A DNA stretch of 64,000 nucleotides from CBDCWT01 sp965223305 (GTDB lineage Bacteria > Planctomycetota > Planctomycetia > Pirellulales > Pirellulaceae). Position 1 is the first letter of the stretch. Each line of letters starts with the position of its first letter. Positions 19,922 to 29,702 of this stretch are shown one piece after another. The notes below the pieces were generated by a model. That model was given only the letters and a program-made list of their open reading frames with translations. It searched no databases and was not told where the DNA came from. The stretch spans positions 1 through 64,000 of the forward strand of contig CBDCWT010000083.1 in the NCBI GenBank assembly GCA_965223305.1, written 5' to 3'. A program made the translations under genes and the position numbers.

Positions 19922-20102
19922 GTGTTCGGGAAGAGTTTGTTTGTAATACTGGAGCTTTCCGTCGGCGAGTCGATCCAGACACCCGTTGCTGCGGTGTTAG
20001 CGGAAGAGGAACAGGAAGAGTAGAAGAACAGACTGGATCGTCGATCCAGCGGTTGGCGGCTGAAGTCCAGCGACTCACGACTCACATAATGTATGAATTA
20101 CG

Positions 20103-21440
20103 GTGACAAAAGTGGCAACGCAAATCACTCGACGAGACTGGATGCGGTACAGCGGCATGAGCCTCTTGGGCCTTGGCTGCAGTCCTTGGCTGAAGGCGCT
20201 GGCCGCGCAACAGCCCGGAGCGGGCGAGCGGCGCCACTGTGTTGTGCTGTGGATGCCAGGAGGGCCCACTCAGACCGATACGTTTGACATGAAGCCGGGC
20301 CACGACAACGGCGGAGAATTCAAGGAGATTGCGACGTCTGTGCCGGGAGTCAAGATCAGCGAGCATCTTCCCAAACTGGCAAAGCACGCCGACAAATTAG
20401 CCATCGTCCGCAGCCTCAGCACCAAGGAGGGCGATCATGGCCGCGGCACATTCTTAATGCGGACGGGAAAGGCGCCGGGAGGCCCGCTCCGGTACCCATC
20501 GGTGATGTCGTCGCTGGCCAAAGAGCTTGGTTCGACGGCAGACGAGCTGCCGAGTTACGTGAGCGTGGGCGGCAACAATCTGTTCAATCCCGCTGCCTTT
20601 GGACCAGGATTCCTGGGTCCGCAGTACGCCGCCACCACGGTGGGCGTTCGCAGCCAACCGGGCGCTCCCCAGCCACCTGGCGAGGGCCAAGCCAACCCGC
20701 CAGGCTTTGCCGACTTGGGAGTTGACTACCTGGCGCCCGCCAGCAAAGACGCACTGCAGATGGAGCGACGTCTGCAATTATGGCAAGCGATGCAGGAAGA
20801 GTACGTCGGCGCCCGCCCCCATGCTCCCACGGTTGTCGCTCAGAACACGATCTACCGCCGCGCCGTGCGAATGATGCAGAGCGATGCGAAATCGGCGTTC
20901 GACCTGTCTGAGGAGCCGGACAAGGTTCGAGAGGCCTACGGCAACGGCGTTTTCGGCCAAGGCTGTTTGTTGACTCGGCGATTGATCGAACAGGGCGTCT
21001 CCGTCATCGAAGTATCGTTGGGCGGTTGGGACACACACGCCGACAACTTCAATCAGGTTCGCACGCTTTCCCAACAATTGGATAACGGTTGGGGCACCTT
21101 GATGTCCGAATTGGAAGAGCGGGGGTTGCTCGAGTCGACGACATTTTTGTGGATGGGCGAATTCGGTCGAACGCCGAAAATCAACGAGAGCACGGGTCGC
21201 GATCACTTCCCCCAAGCATGGAGCTGCGTGCTGGGCGGAGCTGGAGTGAAGGGCGGGCAGGCTTACGGAAAGACCAGCGAAGATGGCCAGGAAGTGGTCG
21301 ATGGCAAAGTGGACGAGACAGACATTCTTGCCACCATGTGCGCTGCGCTGAAAGTGGACCCCAACTTCGAAAACATCACACGCATTGGCCGGCCTATCAA
21401 AATCGTCGAAGGCGAGCCAGTGAAGGATCTGTTGAGCTAG
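20103..21440 (+). CDS. DUF1501 domain protein
   Basis: A 445-residue DUF1501 protein, a relative of sulfatase/alkaline-phosphatase-fold proteins. The N-terminus has a Tat-like signal (ITRRDWMRYSGMSLLGLG...ALAA). The core blocks are CVVLWMPGGPTQTDTFDMKP, EHLPKLAKHADKLAIVRSL, LWMGEFGRTPKINESTGRDH and WSCVLGGAGVKGG. It starts with GTG at 20103. It is the partner of the DUF1549/DUF1553 gene just upstream and is presumably exported with it. Catalysis is not established for the family. Confidence 0.94.
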   Translation: MTKVATQITRRDWMRYSGMSLLGLGCSPWLKALAAQQPGAGERRHCVVLWMPGGPTQTDTFDMKPGHDNGGEFKEIATSVPGVKISEHLPKLAKHADKLAIVRSLSTKEGDHGRGTFLMRTGKAPGGPLRYPSVMSSLAKELGSTADELPSYVSVGGNNLFNPAAFGPGFLGPQYAATTVGVRSQPGAPQPPGEGQANPPGFADLGVDYLAPASKDALQMERRLQLWQAMQEEYVGARPHAPTVVAQNTIYRRAVRMMQSDAKSAFDLSEEPDKVREAYGNGVFGQGCLLTRRLIEQGVSVIEVSLGGWDTHADNFNQVRTLSQQLDNGWGTLMSELEERGLLESTTFLWMGEFGRTPKINESTGRDHFPQAWSCVLGGAGVKGGQAYGKTSEDGQEVVDGKVDETDILATMCAALKVDPNFENITRIGRPIKIVEGEPVKDLLS

Positions 21441-21576
21441 ATGTGCGGGGCTGCTCCGGAACCGTTGTGGGCGGAGCGGATCGCTGAACCGCTGCTGCGA
21501 CCGTGAAGCGATTTCCCTTCGCGGCACTTTTATGCCTTCACTCTTCGTCCCAATTCCTTCGTTCCACCCGAAACTC

Positions 21577-23478
21577 ATGTCTCGTTGCACCACATTGCTC
21601 TTGATCGCCGCCGTCGCGGCCTCCGGCGCCACGCTGGGGTGCAAAAAGCGGCCGCCTCCGGCGCCACGGCCCACTCAAAAGGGCGCGAAAGATGCGAAGG
21701 TCGCCCTGGCGGAGGGGGCGTCGCCCCGCCAGCCGGTTGAGGGGATTCCGGCGGCTAAAAAACCCGCTCAAGGTGCGAGCAACGGTGCGGATTCGCCGTC
21801 TGAGCCGGAATCTCCCACCCGTCCAGCGATGTCGCGGGAGGAGCGGGATGCCGCGCGAACTCGAGACCTGCTTTCCCACGACCTGGCAGCCTTGCAGCGC
21901 GAGTTGGCGCCGCTGGAGAGGCCGACGCACGGCGTTGTTCGCATGTTGGTCCTGGCTCCACAGGGACCGTTGATCGTCGAGCTGGCGCTGGCGATAGACG
22001 GGGAGCCGTACCACGAGCCGATGAATCGGCTGGTTCGGCAGGCCCTGCGGTTGGCCGACGGCAATCGCGATGGCAAGCCGACCTGGGACGAGTTGCTGGA
22101 GAATCCAGGGTTTCGCAACGGGCAATATGGCAACGTGCCGATTGAACCGGGACAGGATGAACAGTTCCGCCGCATGTACGACGCCAATCTGGACGGCATC
22201 GTCGACGCGAAAGAGCTGCCTCGCGTCCTCACTCGAAACGCCGGTCGGGCGAAGCCGTTCTATCATCGCGGCTCCAATTTCTACTACCGCGCCAACCGGG
22301 TCGAGTCACCCTTGCGGCGGATTCTCGATCTCAATCGCGATGGCCACATTACGGTAGAGGAGGCAAGGGGCGGCCGCTCGCTGCTTTATGCCCGGGATGT
22401 CAATGAGGACGAAATTCTCCAAGTCAACGAACTGCTGCCCGCGGGATCGGAAGAGCGTGTTCCGCTGCTTTCCCGCCGCATGAACAACAACCCGGAGCCC
22501 GCTGTTTCATTGTACGACAACGTGAATTGGGGTAACGTGCACTTTGCCATGCGGGAGCATTACGAGGGCGGTTATCCCTTGTTGCGCGAGTCGTTTCAAT
22601 CGCCGGCATCGCTGTTCGATCTGCTGGACGCGGATCGTGACGACGAGTTGAGCAACGACGAAGTTTCCCAGTTGGCGTCGATGGCACCGCACATCCGACT
22701 GCGAATCAATTTCGGAGCGCGCGAGGGCCGGCCCCTCGTGGAGAACGCGTGGCTTTGTGATGAGTTGAAGTCGGAAGGCGGCGCGGCTTTTGCTCCAGCC
22801 GACAACCGCGTTGTGCTGACATTGCCTGGTGTGAAGCTGGAATTTTTTGCCAACGACGCTATCGGGCAAAACGTTGCAGCTCGCGCTGACAGCGAACTGG
22901 CCAGACTCGATCAGAATAGGGATGGATACTTGGTGAAGGACGAACTGGCCGAGGAGGAGATGATCCTGGCGGCGTTCGACGACTTCGACCAAAACGGCGA
23001 CGAAAAGCTGCATATCGAGGAGTTGCGAGGCGGCTTTCAACTGCAAGCTTCCGCGTCAGCCGGGCAGATTCGCGCTCGAACGGGCTACTTTTCGGACGCG
23101 CTGTTCTCCAGTCTCGACCGGGACCACAACAACCGCTTGACTCCGCGTGAGATTGACGGCCTGCTCGATCAGTTAGCGTCGTACGATGCAAATAACGACG
23201 GAGAGCTCAGCGTAATGGAGATCCCCAACAGCATGTTGGTGGGGTTTGTGCGCGGCGACCCCCAGCAGGACGAATCGCTGTTTCAGCCTTCCCAGTCGGT
23301 TCGGCCCGCAACACTCAGCGGCCCTCGATGGTTTCGAAGCATGGATCGCAACGGCGACAACGAATTGACCCCCGCCGAATTCCTTGGGACTTCGCAGCAG
23401 TTTGGTCAGCTCGACAACGATCGCGACGGCTACATTTCTCCGCAGGAAGCGGAGGGGCCGAGCGCCTCGCCCAAGTAG
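21577..23478 (+). CDS. Multi-EF-hand lipoprotein
   Basis: A lipoprotein signal (LLLIAAVAASGATLGC, lipobox SGATLGC) is followed by a Pro/Lys-rich linker and about eleven EF-hand-like calcium loops. Examples are DGNRDGKPTWDE, DANLDGIVDAKE, DLNRDGHITVEE, DQNRDGYLVKDE, DQNGDEKLHIEE, DANNDGELSVME, DRNGDNELTPAE and DNDRDGYISPQE. The frame opens at 21532, but the ATG at 21577 starts the signal peptide. It follows the DUF1501 gene by 136 bases and may be in the same unit. Calcium binding is inferred from the loops; some lack an acidic position. Confidence 0.88.
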   Translation: MSRCTTLLLIAAVAASGATLGCKKRPPPAPRPTQKGAKDAKVALAEGASPRQPVEGIPAAKKPAQGASNGADSPSEPESPTRPAMSREERDAARTRDLLSHDLAALQRELAPLERPTHGVVRMLVLAPQGPLIVELALAIDGEPYHEPMNRLVRQALRLADGNRDGKPTWDELLENPGFRNGQYGNVPIEPGQDEQFRRMYDANLDGIVDAKELPRVLTRNAGRAKPFYHRGSNFYYRANRVESPLRRILDLNRDGHITVEEARGGRSLLYARDVNEDEILQVNELLPAGSEERVPLLSRRMNNNPEPAVSLYDNVNWGNVHFAMREHYEGGYPLLRESFQSPASLFDLLDADRDDELSNDEVSQLASMAPHIRLRINFGAREGRPLVENAWLCDELKSEGGAAFAPADNRVVLTLPGVKLEFFANDAIGQNVAARADSELARLDQNRDGYLVKDELAEEEMILAAFDDFDQNGDEKLHIEELRGGFQLQASASAGQIRARTGYFSDALFSSLDRDHNNRLTPREIDGLLDQLASYDANNDGELSVMEIPNSMLVGFVRGDPQQDESLFQPSQSVRPATLSGPRWFRSMDRNGDNELTPAEFLGTSQQFGQLDNDRDGYISPQEAEGPSASPK

Positions 23479-23713
23479 AAACGAGTACTGTTCACGATTG
23501 ATGGTCGTTGTTTTAGTTTAACCGTGCCATTTTGCCTCCTACTTTCGTGCTCGTGCTCAGCAACGCGGTGCCCCCGACGCATCGACGGGCTTTGAGTCGT
23601 TGCATGGGCGCTGTCGATCGGTTAGTTTCTTTCCTACTGCCTAGGGCATCCCCGCCCTTCACTTTTCTCCGTCTTTTCTCCGTCTGTTTTCTTTTCAATA
23701 TGAGCTATCAACC

Positions 23714-24403
23714 ATGCCTCGTTACAGCTTAAACGAATTCATTGAGAACACTCGGCAACGCGACCGCGGAGAGGGCGTGTTCGAACTGGAGTCGGAGCGG
23801 ATCCTCGAGTTGAACCTTAATGGATCTATTTGGACCAAGATGGGATCGATGATCTCGTATCGTGGGAACGTCAAGTTCACTCGGGAAGGGATTATGGAGC
23901 AGGGCCTGGGCAATCTTTTGAAGAAGGCGGTCACGGGCGAGGGAGCACGATTGACAAAGGCCGAGGGCCAGGGCCAGGTGTATTTGGCCGATAGCGGCAA
24001 GAAGATCACGATTCTCCAGCTGGAAAACGAGGCGATTTTCGTCAACGGAAACGATGTCTTGGCGTTCGAGTCGTCGATCAAGTACGACATCAAAATGATG
24101 AAAAAGGTGTCGGCCATGCTGGCGGGCGGCCTGTTCAACATTCGCCTCGAAGGCACTGGGTTGGTCGCATTCACCACGCACTACGAGCCGATGACTTTGT
24201 TGGTGACGCCCGATCAACCCGTCACCACGGACCCCAACGCCACGGTTGCCTGGTCCGCCAATCTAGAGCCCAAGTTCAAGACGGACGTCTCTTTCAAGAC
24301 CTTTCTCGGGCGAGGCAGCGGCGAGTCAATCCAGAGCGAGTTCAGCGGCAACGGCTTCGTGATCGTCCAGCCCTTCGAAGAGGTCAGCTTCCAAAGCAGC
24401 TAG
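23714..24403 (+). CDS. AIM24 family protein
   Basis: A 229-residue protein of the AIM24 (DUF124/TIGR00266-like) family, a beta-sandwich fold. Typical blocks are LNLNGSIWTKMGSMISYRGNV, GEGARLTKAEGQGQVYLAD, EAIFVNGNDVLAFE and GTGLVAFTTHYEP. The function of bacterial members is unknown; the yeast homologue is mitochondrial. The leader contains two copies of TTTTCTCCGTC and is strongly pyrimidine-rich. Confidence 0.92.
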   Translation: MPRYSLNEFIENTRQRDRGEGVFELESERILELNLNGSIWTKMGSMISYRGNVKFTREGIMEQGLGNLLKKAVTGEGARLTKAEGQGQVYLADSGKKITILQLENEAIFVNGNDVLAFESSIKYDIKMMKKVSAMLAGGLFNIRLEGTGLVAFTTHYEPMTLLVTPDQPVTTDPNATVAWSANLEPKFKTDVSFKTFLGRGSGESIQSEFSGNGFVIVQPFEEVSFQSS

Positions 24404-24803
24404 TACGCCCGGGGGTGCGCGGAGATTTCAAATGGCGGAAAACTCGTTCGGTTCCGACCGGTTTGAAGAATTCCGTTGTTTGTCTGCGTTCCTTGATGGC
24501 AGGAAAATTGGGGCAGGAAGTTTGTGCGAGAGGATTTCCTGCCACCATCTTCCCGCCAAATCCGTTCCGCAAGTCAAGCGTCGCCAACTTGTTCCGAACC
24601 GTGGCGCACCGTAGCTGATGGCCACGGCAGGAGATGTGTCGCCCTCCAGGCTGAGCCTGACGGCCCTCTCCCTTTCTCCAATCTCCTTCCATCCGTGTTC
24701 AGCGGTGTTCATCTGTGGCTCCTTTCCGGAGCCCGTTCGGTTCCGACCCCCGAAGACACCCGCTGGTTTGTCGGCTGACTTCATTTACGGTTCACTGAAT
24801 CGT
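24404..24803. other. Intergenic region, no gene recognised
   Basis: About 400 bases between two convergent genes. The string TCGGTTCCGACC occurs at both ends (near 24450 and 24750), as a short direct duplication. A GTGTTCAGCGGTGTTCATCTG string is also present; similar strings occur as background repeats in such genomes, as far as I recall. No hairpin with a T-run was found. Confidence 0.45.
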
Positions 24804-27237
24804 TTAGAACTCTTGGCGTTCGATGTGCCAGCATCCGAGCAAGAGAATGATGACGACGAACGCCGAGCAGCGGTAGACGGGGGTCCACGGGTCGATCGAT
24901 TCGTAGGGGGCGTCCAGGGTTCCTTGAACCAGCCCCAAGTCGCCCGTCTCTTCGCCCGACAAAAGGTATTGCGAGGTTCGCCCGAGTTCTCCGGGCATCG
25001 GCAGGATGGTGCTCAACGGTGTTACGATCCAGCGATAGACGCGTTGGAAATTGTCGAGCGGCGGTTGGGCGATGGTCGTCGTCTCTTGGGATGCGAAATC
25101 CATCCGCTGGACCACGCGGCCGGGAGAACTGACCCACAGCGCGTCGTTCGTAAGTGAAACGGCGGTCGCGCCGTTGATGCCGATGGATCTCAACGGCTCC
25201 CCCTCATCGCTGACCAACACGCCGCCGTTCTTCTGCAGCACGGCCATGTGTTGGCCATCGGGCGAGACGGCGAGAAACTTAGGGTGAGTCAATAAGCTCG
25301 GCCTTTCGGCGGACGCGACTTGCCATGTGGCGCCGTCGATCGTCAGCACGCGACCGTCGCCCACCGCGATGGCAACCTCGTCGCCGTACCATCGGACCAT
25401 GACGCCTTCGTCGGCATCCAAGTTGACCGCGTCGACGAGGTCGAGCGAGGCCGTCTCGTGGTAGGCGAGGCCACTCGGGCCCTCCTCGACGTCCTCCTCC
25501 CCTTCGCCCTCACTGCCCTTGTCCTGCGTAGTCGTTGCCACGGGCTCGAGACGAATCAGGGTCCCACGCGAGTAGAGGGCGATGACATGGGTCTGGGCCT
25601 GAATGTCGCCATCCAGCGGGAGTTTCCACGCGGCGCCCTCGGCGGGCTTTGCCACGGGTTTCCACGCCATGGCGGCGATGGCCGGCAACGGCAGGTCGAA
25701 GCCGAACAGTCCTGGGCGTTTTTCACCGATGGGATGTTGGTAGCGGTGGATCGCTGTCCGACCGAGCACGTACAGCGAGTCATCGTCGCTGAGCATGATC
25801 CCGGCGGCGTCGGTTGGAGCGTTCGCCATCGACTCCCGCGACCACCCACTGTTTTCGCGGCCGGCGGCCACGCTGAGCGAACGCATTCGGCGGGCAAACC
25901 GCGGCCCTCGATCTCCGCCATTGGTGACCACAAGGGTCTTGCCGTCTTGCGTCAACAAGGGGCCATGGACCGGCTTTCCGTTTTCAAACACCTCCGACCA
26001 GTCTCCATCCTCCTCGCCCCATATCGCGACCTCGTCATCCTCGGACACGCCCATTAGAAGGCCGTCGCGAACGATGACGCGGCGAAAACTGGCGCTCTGG
26101 GCGAATCCCTTCATCATGTCCTTGGTGATTCCCACGACAAAACAGACGCCCCATAGGCCACCGGCCACAGACACGGCGACGATGGCATTCTTCCAATACG
26201 CCCCTGCCAATGCGGAAACCGAGTAGTACACAATGAAGAGAAACAAGAACAACGGGATGCACTTCAGCAGGCCCACATTCCAGATGCCGAAGCGCCAACC
26301 CAACAGCAGCCACAGGCCAAACAGCAGATAGGACACATTGATCAGGACGAAGAAGCAGCCGCCAAAGAACCGCGACAGGAAAATCATTGAGCGGCTTAGC
26401 GGCTTGCTTAGCAGCAAGTGGAGCGTGCCGGGCGAGAACATTTCCGGGATGATCGTGGACGTCACCAGCAATGCGATAAACACCGCGACCACACCAAGCA
26501 GCAGGTTAGTGAATGTGGGGAGGACCAGTCCGCGGATGATAGTCTGCAGCCGCTCTTCGGAGAGCCAGGTGCGAGGAAAATCCAGCACTGCGTACGTAAT
26601 TGTGACTGTCTTGTCCGGCCGCGAGCGGAAGTGCTCGGGATAGGCGCCCTCGATCAATAGCCGGTGAAGCCGCGCCTGCTCGATGTCGCTCAACGAGCCG
26701 GCTCCGCCCCCTCCTTGAGCGACTCCCCCTCCATCGCCTCCACCGCCTCCATCCCTCTTGTCGTCCTCGCCCTCGCCTTCCTTGCGGCGCGACAACAGTT
26801 CGCTGGCCTCTGGCAGCAGATGGGCGTCCCGCCAGTCTTCAGCGTTTATACAATGGTGACTCGTCGAGGATCACCCCATTGAGCGCCCGTCGCAGCGAAC
26901 TCACACCATTGAAGGCGTCATCCTTCTCGGCCGCGAGCTGCCGGATCGCATTTTGCTGGCCTTCATTCATGGCCTTCCAAATGGCGCAGGCCGGGCCGCG
27001 AGTCAGCCGGCCGCTGCGAAGTTTAACGGCAAGCCGTTGCGGTGAATACAAATCGTTGTTCGCGAGAAACTCTGTTGTCAGCTCGGCGCGATAGCCCAGT
27101 GGCGCCAACGCCAGCAGCACGATCGTGATCCCGACGACCAAAACCCACAGCACGCGAGACGCGAGCGCCTCACGGAGAGAGTCCAGAATGATGGCGAAGT
27201 AAGGATTCATGGGTTCTATCAAGGAGGATGAGATCAA
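24804..27237 (-). pseudogene. ABC-2 type permease with large soluble insert, frameshifted
   Basis: Two frames encode one permease. The first (27237-26839) has TM1 (VLWVLVVGITIVLLALAPLG). The second (to 24804) has about five further helices (LLLGVVAVFIALLVTS, FFVLINVSYLLFGLWLLLG, LFLFLFIVYYSVSALAGAY, IVAVSVAGGLWGVCFVVG). A soluble stretch of about 370 residues resembling beta-propeller blades comes next, then a last helix (VVIILLLGCW). The frame breaks at the TTT at 26845-26847. Removing one base gives SPLYNAEDWRDAHLLPEASE, joining the halves seamlessly at about 795 residues, so a sequencing error is possible. It pairs with the ATPase just upstream. Confidence 0.82.
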
Positions 27238-27273
27238 AGGTGGGCCGTGCCATCGCGCAATGGCACGGTGGCA

Positions 27274-28254
27274 TCACAACTGCGCGCCGGGCGGCTCGGC
27301 GGGAGCCAGCAAGCGGAGGAAGGCGTCCTCCAGGCTGAGCCGTTGTTTACTCAGTTGAGCGATGGACAACTGCTGTTGACGAAGCGCGTCAACGCAGGCG
27401 TCGATCGCCGCTTGGTCGGGCAACGCCAGTGTCACTTGTTGAGCCTCTGGACCAACGGTTTCGCAGACGATGGACGCCTTCGGCCCCATCGTGGGCCTCA
27501 GCGATTGCTCAATTGCCTCCGGCTGGCCGACGACGGTGATTCGCACCGTGGTCGCGTCCGTGTCCAGCTTCGACGCCAATTCGTCGATCGTTCCCAGATG
27601 CCGCACCTCGCCTTGCGATAGAATCGCCACGCGATCACAGAACAGTTCGATCTCCTGCAGCAAGTGGCTGTTAATGAAGACGGTCTTGCCCTCCGACTTC
27701 AACTGCTCCAGCACCTCTCGCACCTCGCGACGGCCCACCGGATCGAGTCCGTCGGTGGGCTCGTCAAGAATCAGCAGGTGAGGATCGTGGAGCAGCGCCT
27801 GAGCCAGGCCAAGCCGCTGCAACATGCCCTTGGAGTATTTTCGCAGCGGGGTGTTGGCCCATCGCTCCAGCCCGACGCGCTGCAGCAAACCGCCTTGGCG
27901 GCTGCGAATGTCCGCCGTGGACATTCTGCTGAGCTGCCCGAGCAGGGACATCGCGGTTCGGGCGTGATGGTGCTTGGGGAGCCGCAATTGTTCGGGCAGG
28001 TAGCCGACGCGTTGGCGGCTTTGCCGATTGCCGGCCGGCTTGCCCAAGAGCATCGCCGACCCTTGTGTCTTGCGAACAATTCCCAAGAGCACCTTGATGA
28101 GTGTGGTCTTGCCCGCCCCATTGGGCCCCAGCAACGCAAAAATCTCGCCCGGCTCGACGGAAAAGCTGACGCCTCGCAACGCCTCATAACTTTTCCCAAA
28201 CAGGCCGCCCCGGTAGGTTTTTCGAAGGTTTTGAACGTCAATGACGTGCGACAT
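27274..28254 (-). CDS. ABC transporter ATP-binding protein
   Basis: An ATPase subunit of an ABC-2 type exporter. Walker A is GPNGAGKT, the Q-loop region is VGYLPEQLRLP, the signature is KYSKGMLQRLGLAQ (a YSKGM variant), Walker B is LLILDEPTDGLDP and the H-loop is VFINSHLLQE. A C-terminal domain of about 100 residues follows, as in Ccm/Nod-type exporters. ATG 28254 (MSHVIDVQNLRKTY) is preferred over an upstream TTG at 28269. The permease begins 37 bases downstream, so they form an operon. The cargo is unknown. Confidence 0.94.
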   Translation of the reverse strand: MSHVIDVQNLRKTYRGGLFGKSYEALRGVSFSVEPGEIFALLGPNGAGKTTLIKVLLGIVRKTQGSAMLLGKPAGNRQSRQRVGYLPEQLRLPKHHHARTAMSLLGQLSRMSTADIRSRQGGLLQRVGLERWANTPLRKYSKGMLQRLGLAQALLHDPHLLILDEPTDGLDPVGRREVREVLEQLKSEGKTVFINSHLLQEIELFCDRVAILSQGEVRHLGTIDELASKLDTDATTVRITVVGQPEAIEQSLRPTMGPKASIVCETVGPEAQQVTLALPDQAAIDACVDALRQQQLSIAQLSKQRLSLEDAFLRLLAPAEPPGAQL

Positions 28255-28331
28255 AAGTATCCCGCTCAATCGGCGCTGGGCTCAATGTGATTCGCTTCTG
28301 GATGTTTTACCGACATCGCGATCGTTCTGTT

Positions 28332-29390
28332 TCACCGGCTTTCCAGGAACCGCTGTTCGACGGCGTCGAGCAAATCTTGGGGGCCGTGCCGAAAGATGTC
28401 ACAGACCGGCAGTCCCAACTCGGACCGCACTCGCTCGCGCTCCTGTTCCGCTTCATCGCTCGACACGCGGCGACTGTTCATCGCCACGCCAATCACCTTG
28501 CAGGGCTGAAAGAGGCTGGCCATGGTTTCGTACAATTCGCGAATGGACGTCAAACGAGGGATGGCCACATGTTCGACGCCTGTGATGGCTGTTCGCCCCA
28601 CTTCATAGCAAAGAATCAGCGCGTGGGGGAGGCAGCCGTGGAGCAGGGACAAAGTGACGCCGGAATAGGATGGGTGCACCAGACTTCCCTGCCCTTCGAC
28701 GAGCAGGATCTCGTGGCCATTCTGACCGTCCAGCACCAGCTGTTCGGCGGCGCCGCTGACAAAGTCCGCCACAATGCAGTCTAGCGGCAGGCCCTCGCCC
28801 GATACCATGATGCCTGTCTGCCCTGTCGCGATGAACTTGGCTTTTCGCCCTCGCTGCTGAAGTCCGCGTGTGAGTTCGATGGAGGTGACCATCTTGCCGA
28901 CGCTGCAATCGTGGCCCACCGTGTGAACGCGAAAGCAGGACTCGTCGAGACCCGTGCGTCGAGCGATCGTGTTGAAGCCTCGCCCCTGTGCGCGAACGTC
29001 CACCAGTCTCGCCGAATGCTGTTCCGCCAACGCCGCCAACTGCGGATCATCGTTGAGAAAATCGTGAAGTCCCGAAATGATGTCCATGCCGCGCTCCAGC
29101 GCAGCGAGCATCACGGGACGCCACGTGGCGGGGATCTTGCCGCCCGGAGGCGCGATGCCGAGCAACAGCGTGTTTGCTTCGGGGATGTCGTTTAGCGAGC
29201 TCACGATCGGCGCGTCACCGACCCCCAGCAACTCGCTGCTTGACTTGCCCGCCTGGGTGCTGTCGAGCAGAGCGAGCACGTCGTTGCGGCGATATCGCAG
29301 CACGCTCGCTGCAGTCTTGCCAGCGTGGGGCTCGGTATGTCCTTCGGTGAGGATGACGATTTTGGGAGGGCGGTCTGCAGTCATGGTCAA
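28332..29390 (-). CDS. DUF1611 (DgcN-like) P-loop protein
   Basis: A 352-residue DUF1611 protein. The N-terminal Rossmann-like half has VILTEGHTEPHAGKTAASVL. The C-terminal half has a P-loop-like VGHDCSVGKMVTSIELTRGL and QTGIMVSGEGLPLD, then LLVEGQGSLVHPSYSGVTLS. Some members (DgcN) are D-glutamate N-acetyltransferases and others are annotated only as ATP-binding; this assignment is by family, not by a site I can check. The epimerase often found beside dgcN is not in the window. It is transcribed separately from the ABC genes to its left. Confidence 0.85.
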   Translation of the reverse strand: MTMTADRPPKIVILTEGHTEPHAGKTAASVLRYRRNDVLALLDSTQAGKSSSELLGVGDAPIVSSLNDIPEANTLLLGIAPPGGKIPATWRPVMLAALERGMDIISGLHDFLNDDPQLAALAEQHSARLVDVRAQGRGFNTIARRTGLDESCFRVHTVGHDCSVGKMVTSIELTRGLQQRGRKAKFIATGQTGIMVSGEGLPLDCIVADFVSGAAEQLVLDGQNGHEILLVEGQGSLVHPSYSGVTLSLLHGCLPHALILCYEVGRTAITGVEHVAIPRLTSIRELYETMASLFQPCKVIGVAMNSRRVSSDEAEQERERVRSELGLPVCDIFRHGPQDLLDAVEQRFLESR

Positions 29391-29702
29391 CGTATCTTTT
29401 TTGCGCCTTTTGTTGCGCAGGACGAAATCCCCGGGTATCGCGGGGTGTTTGGAAGTATTTGCAAATATTTGTGAGGGATTGGGAGTCGTCGCGAGTTGCT
29501 GCGAACGGGCGGAAAGGTTGGAAGATAGGCGGTTTGGGCAGTGTTAGTAGTGGTTTGGAAGGCGTCGTGGCTGGGGTGCGAGTTGGATAGAGGGGGATAG
29601 AGGGCCGTGTGCAAATCAATGTAGGGTGAAATGGCGGCCACTGCTACAATCCCTCCACCTTCAAGCCACTGAATGTTGACTCTCGCAAAGGAATGCGTCG
29701 CC
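29391..29702. other. Divergent intergenic region, no feature recognised
   Basis: About 310 bases between two divergent genes, so promoters for both must lie here. It includes an AT-rich patch (AAGTATTTGCAAATATTTG near 29450) that is a partial inverted repeat. I cannot assign -35/-10 elements with confidence. An AAAGGAA sequence sits about 11 bases before the ATG at 29703. Confidence 0.4.
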
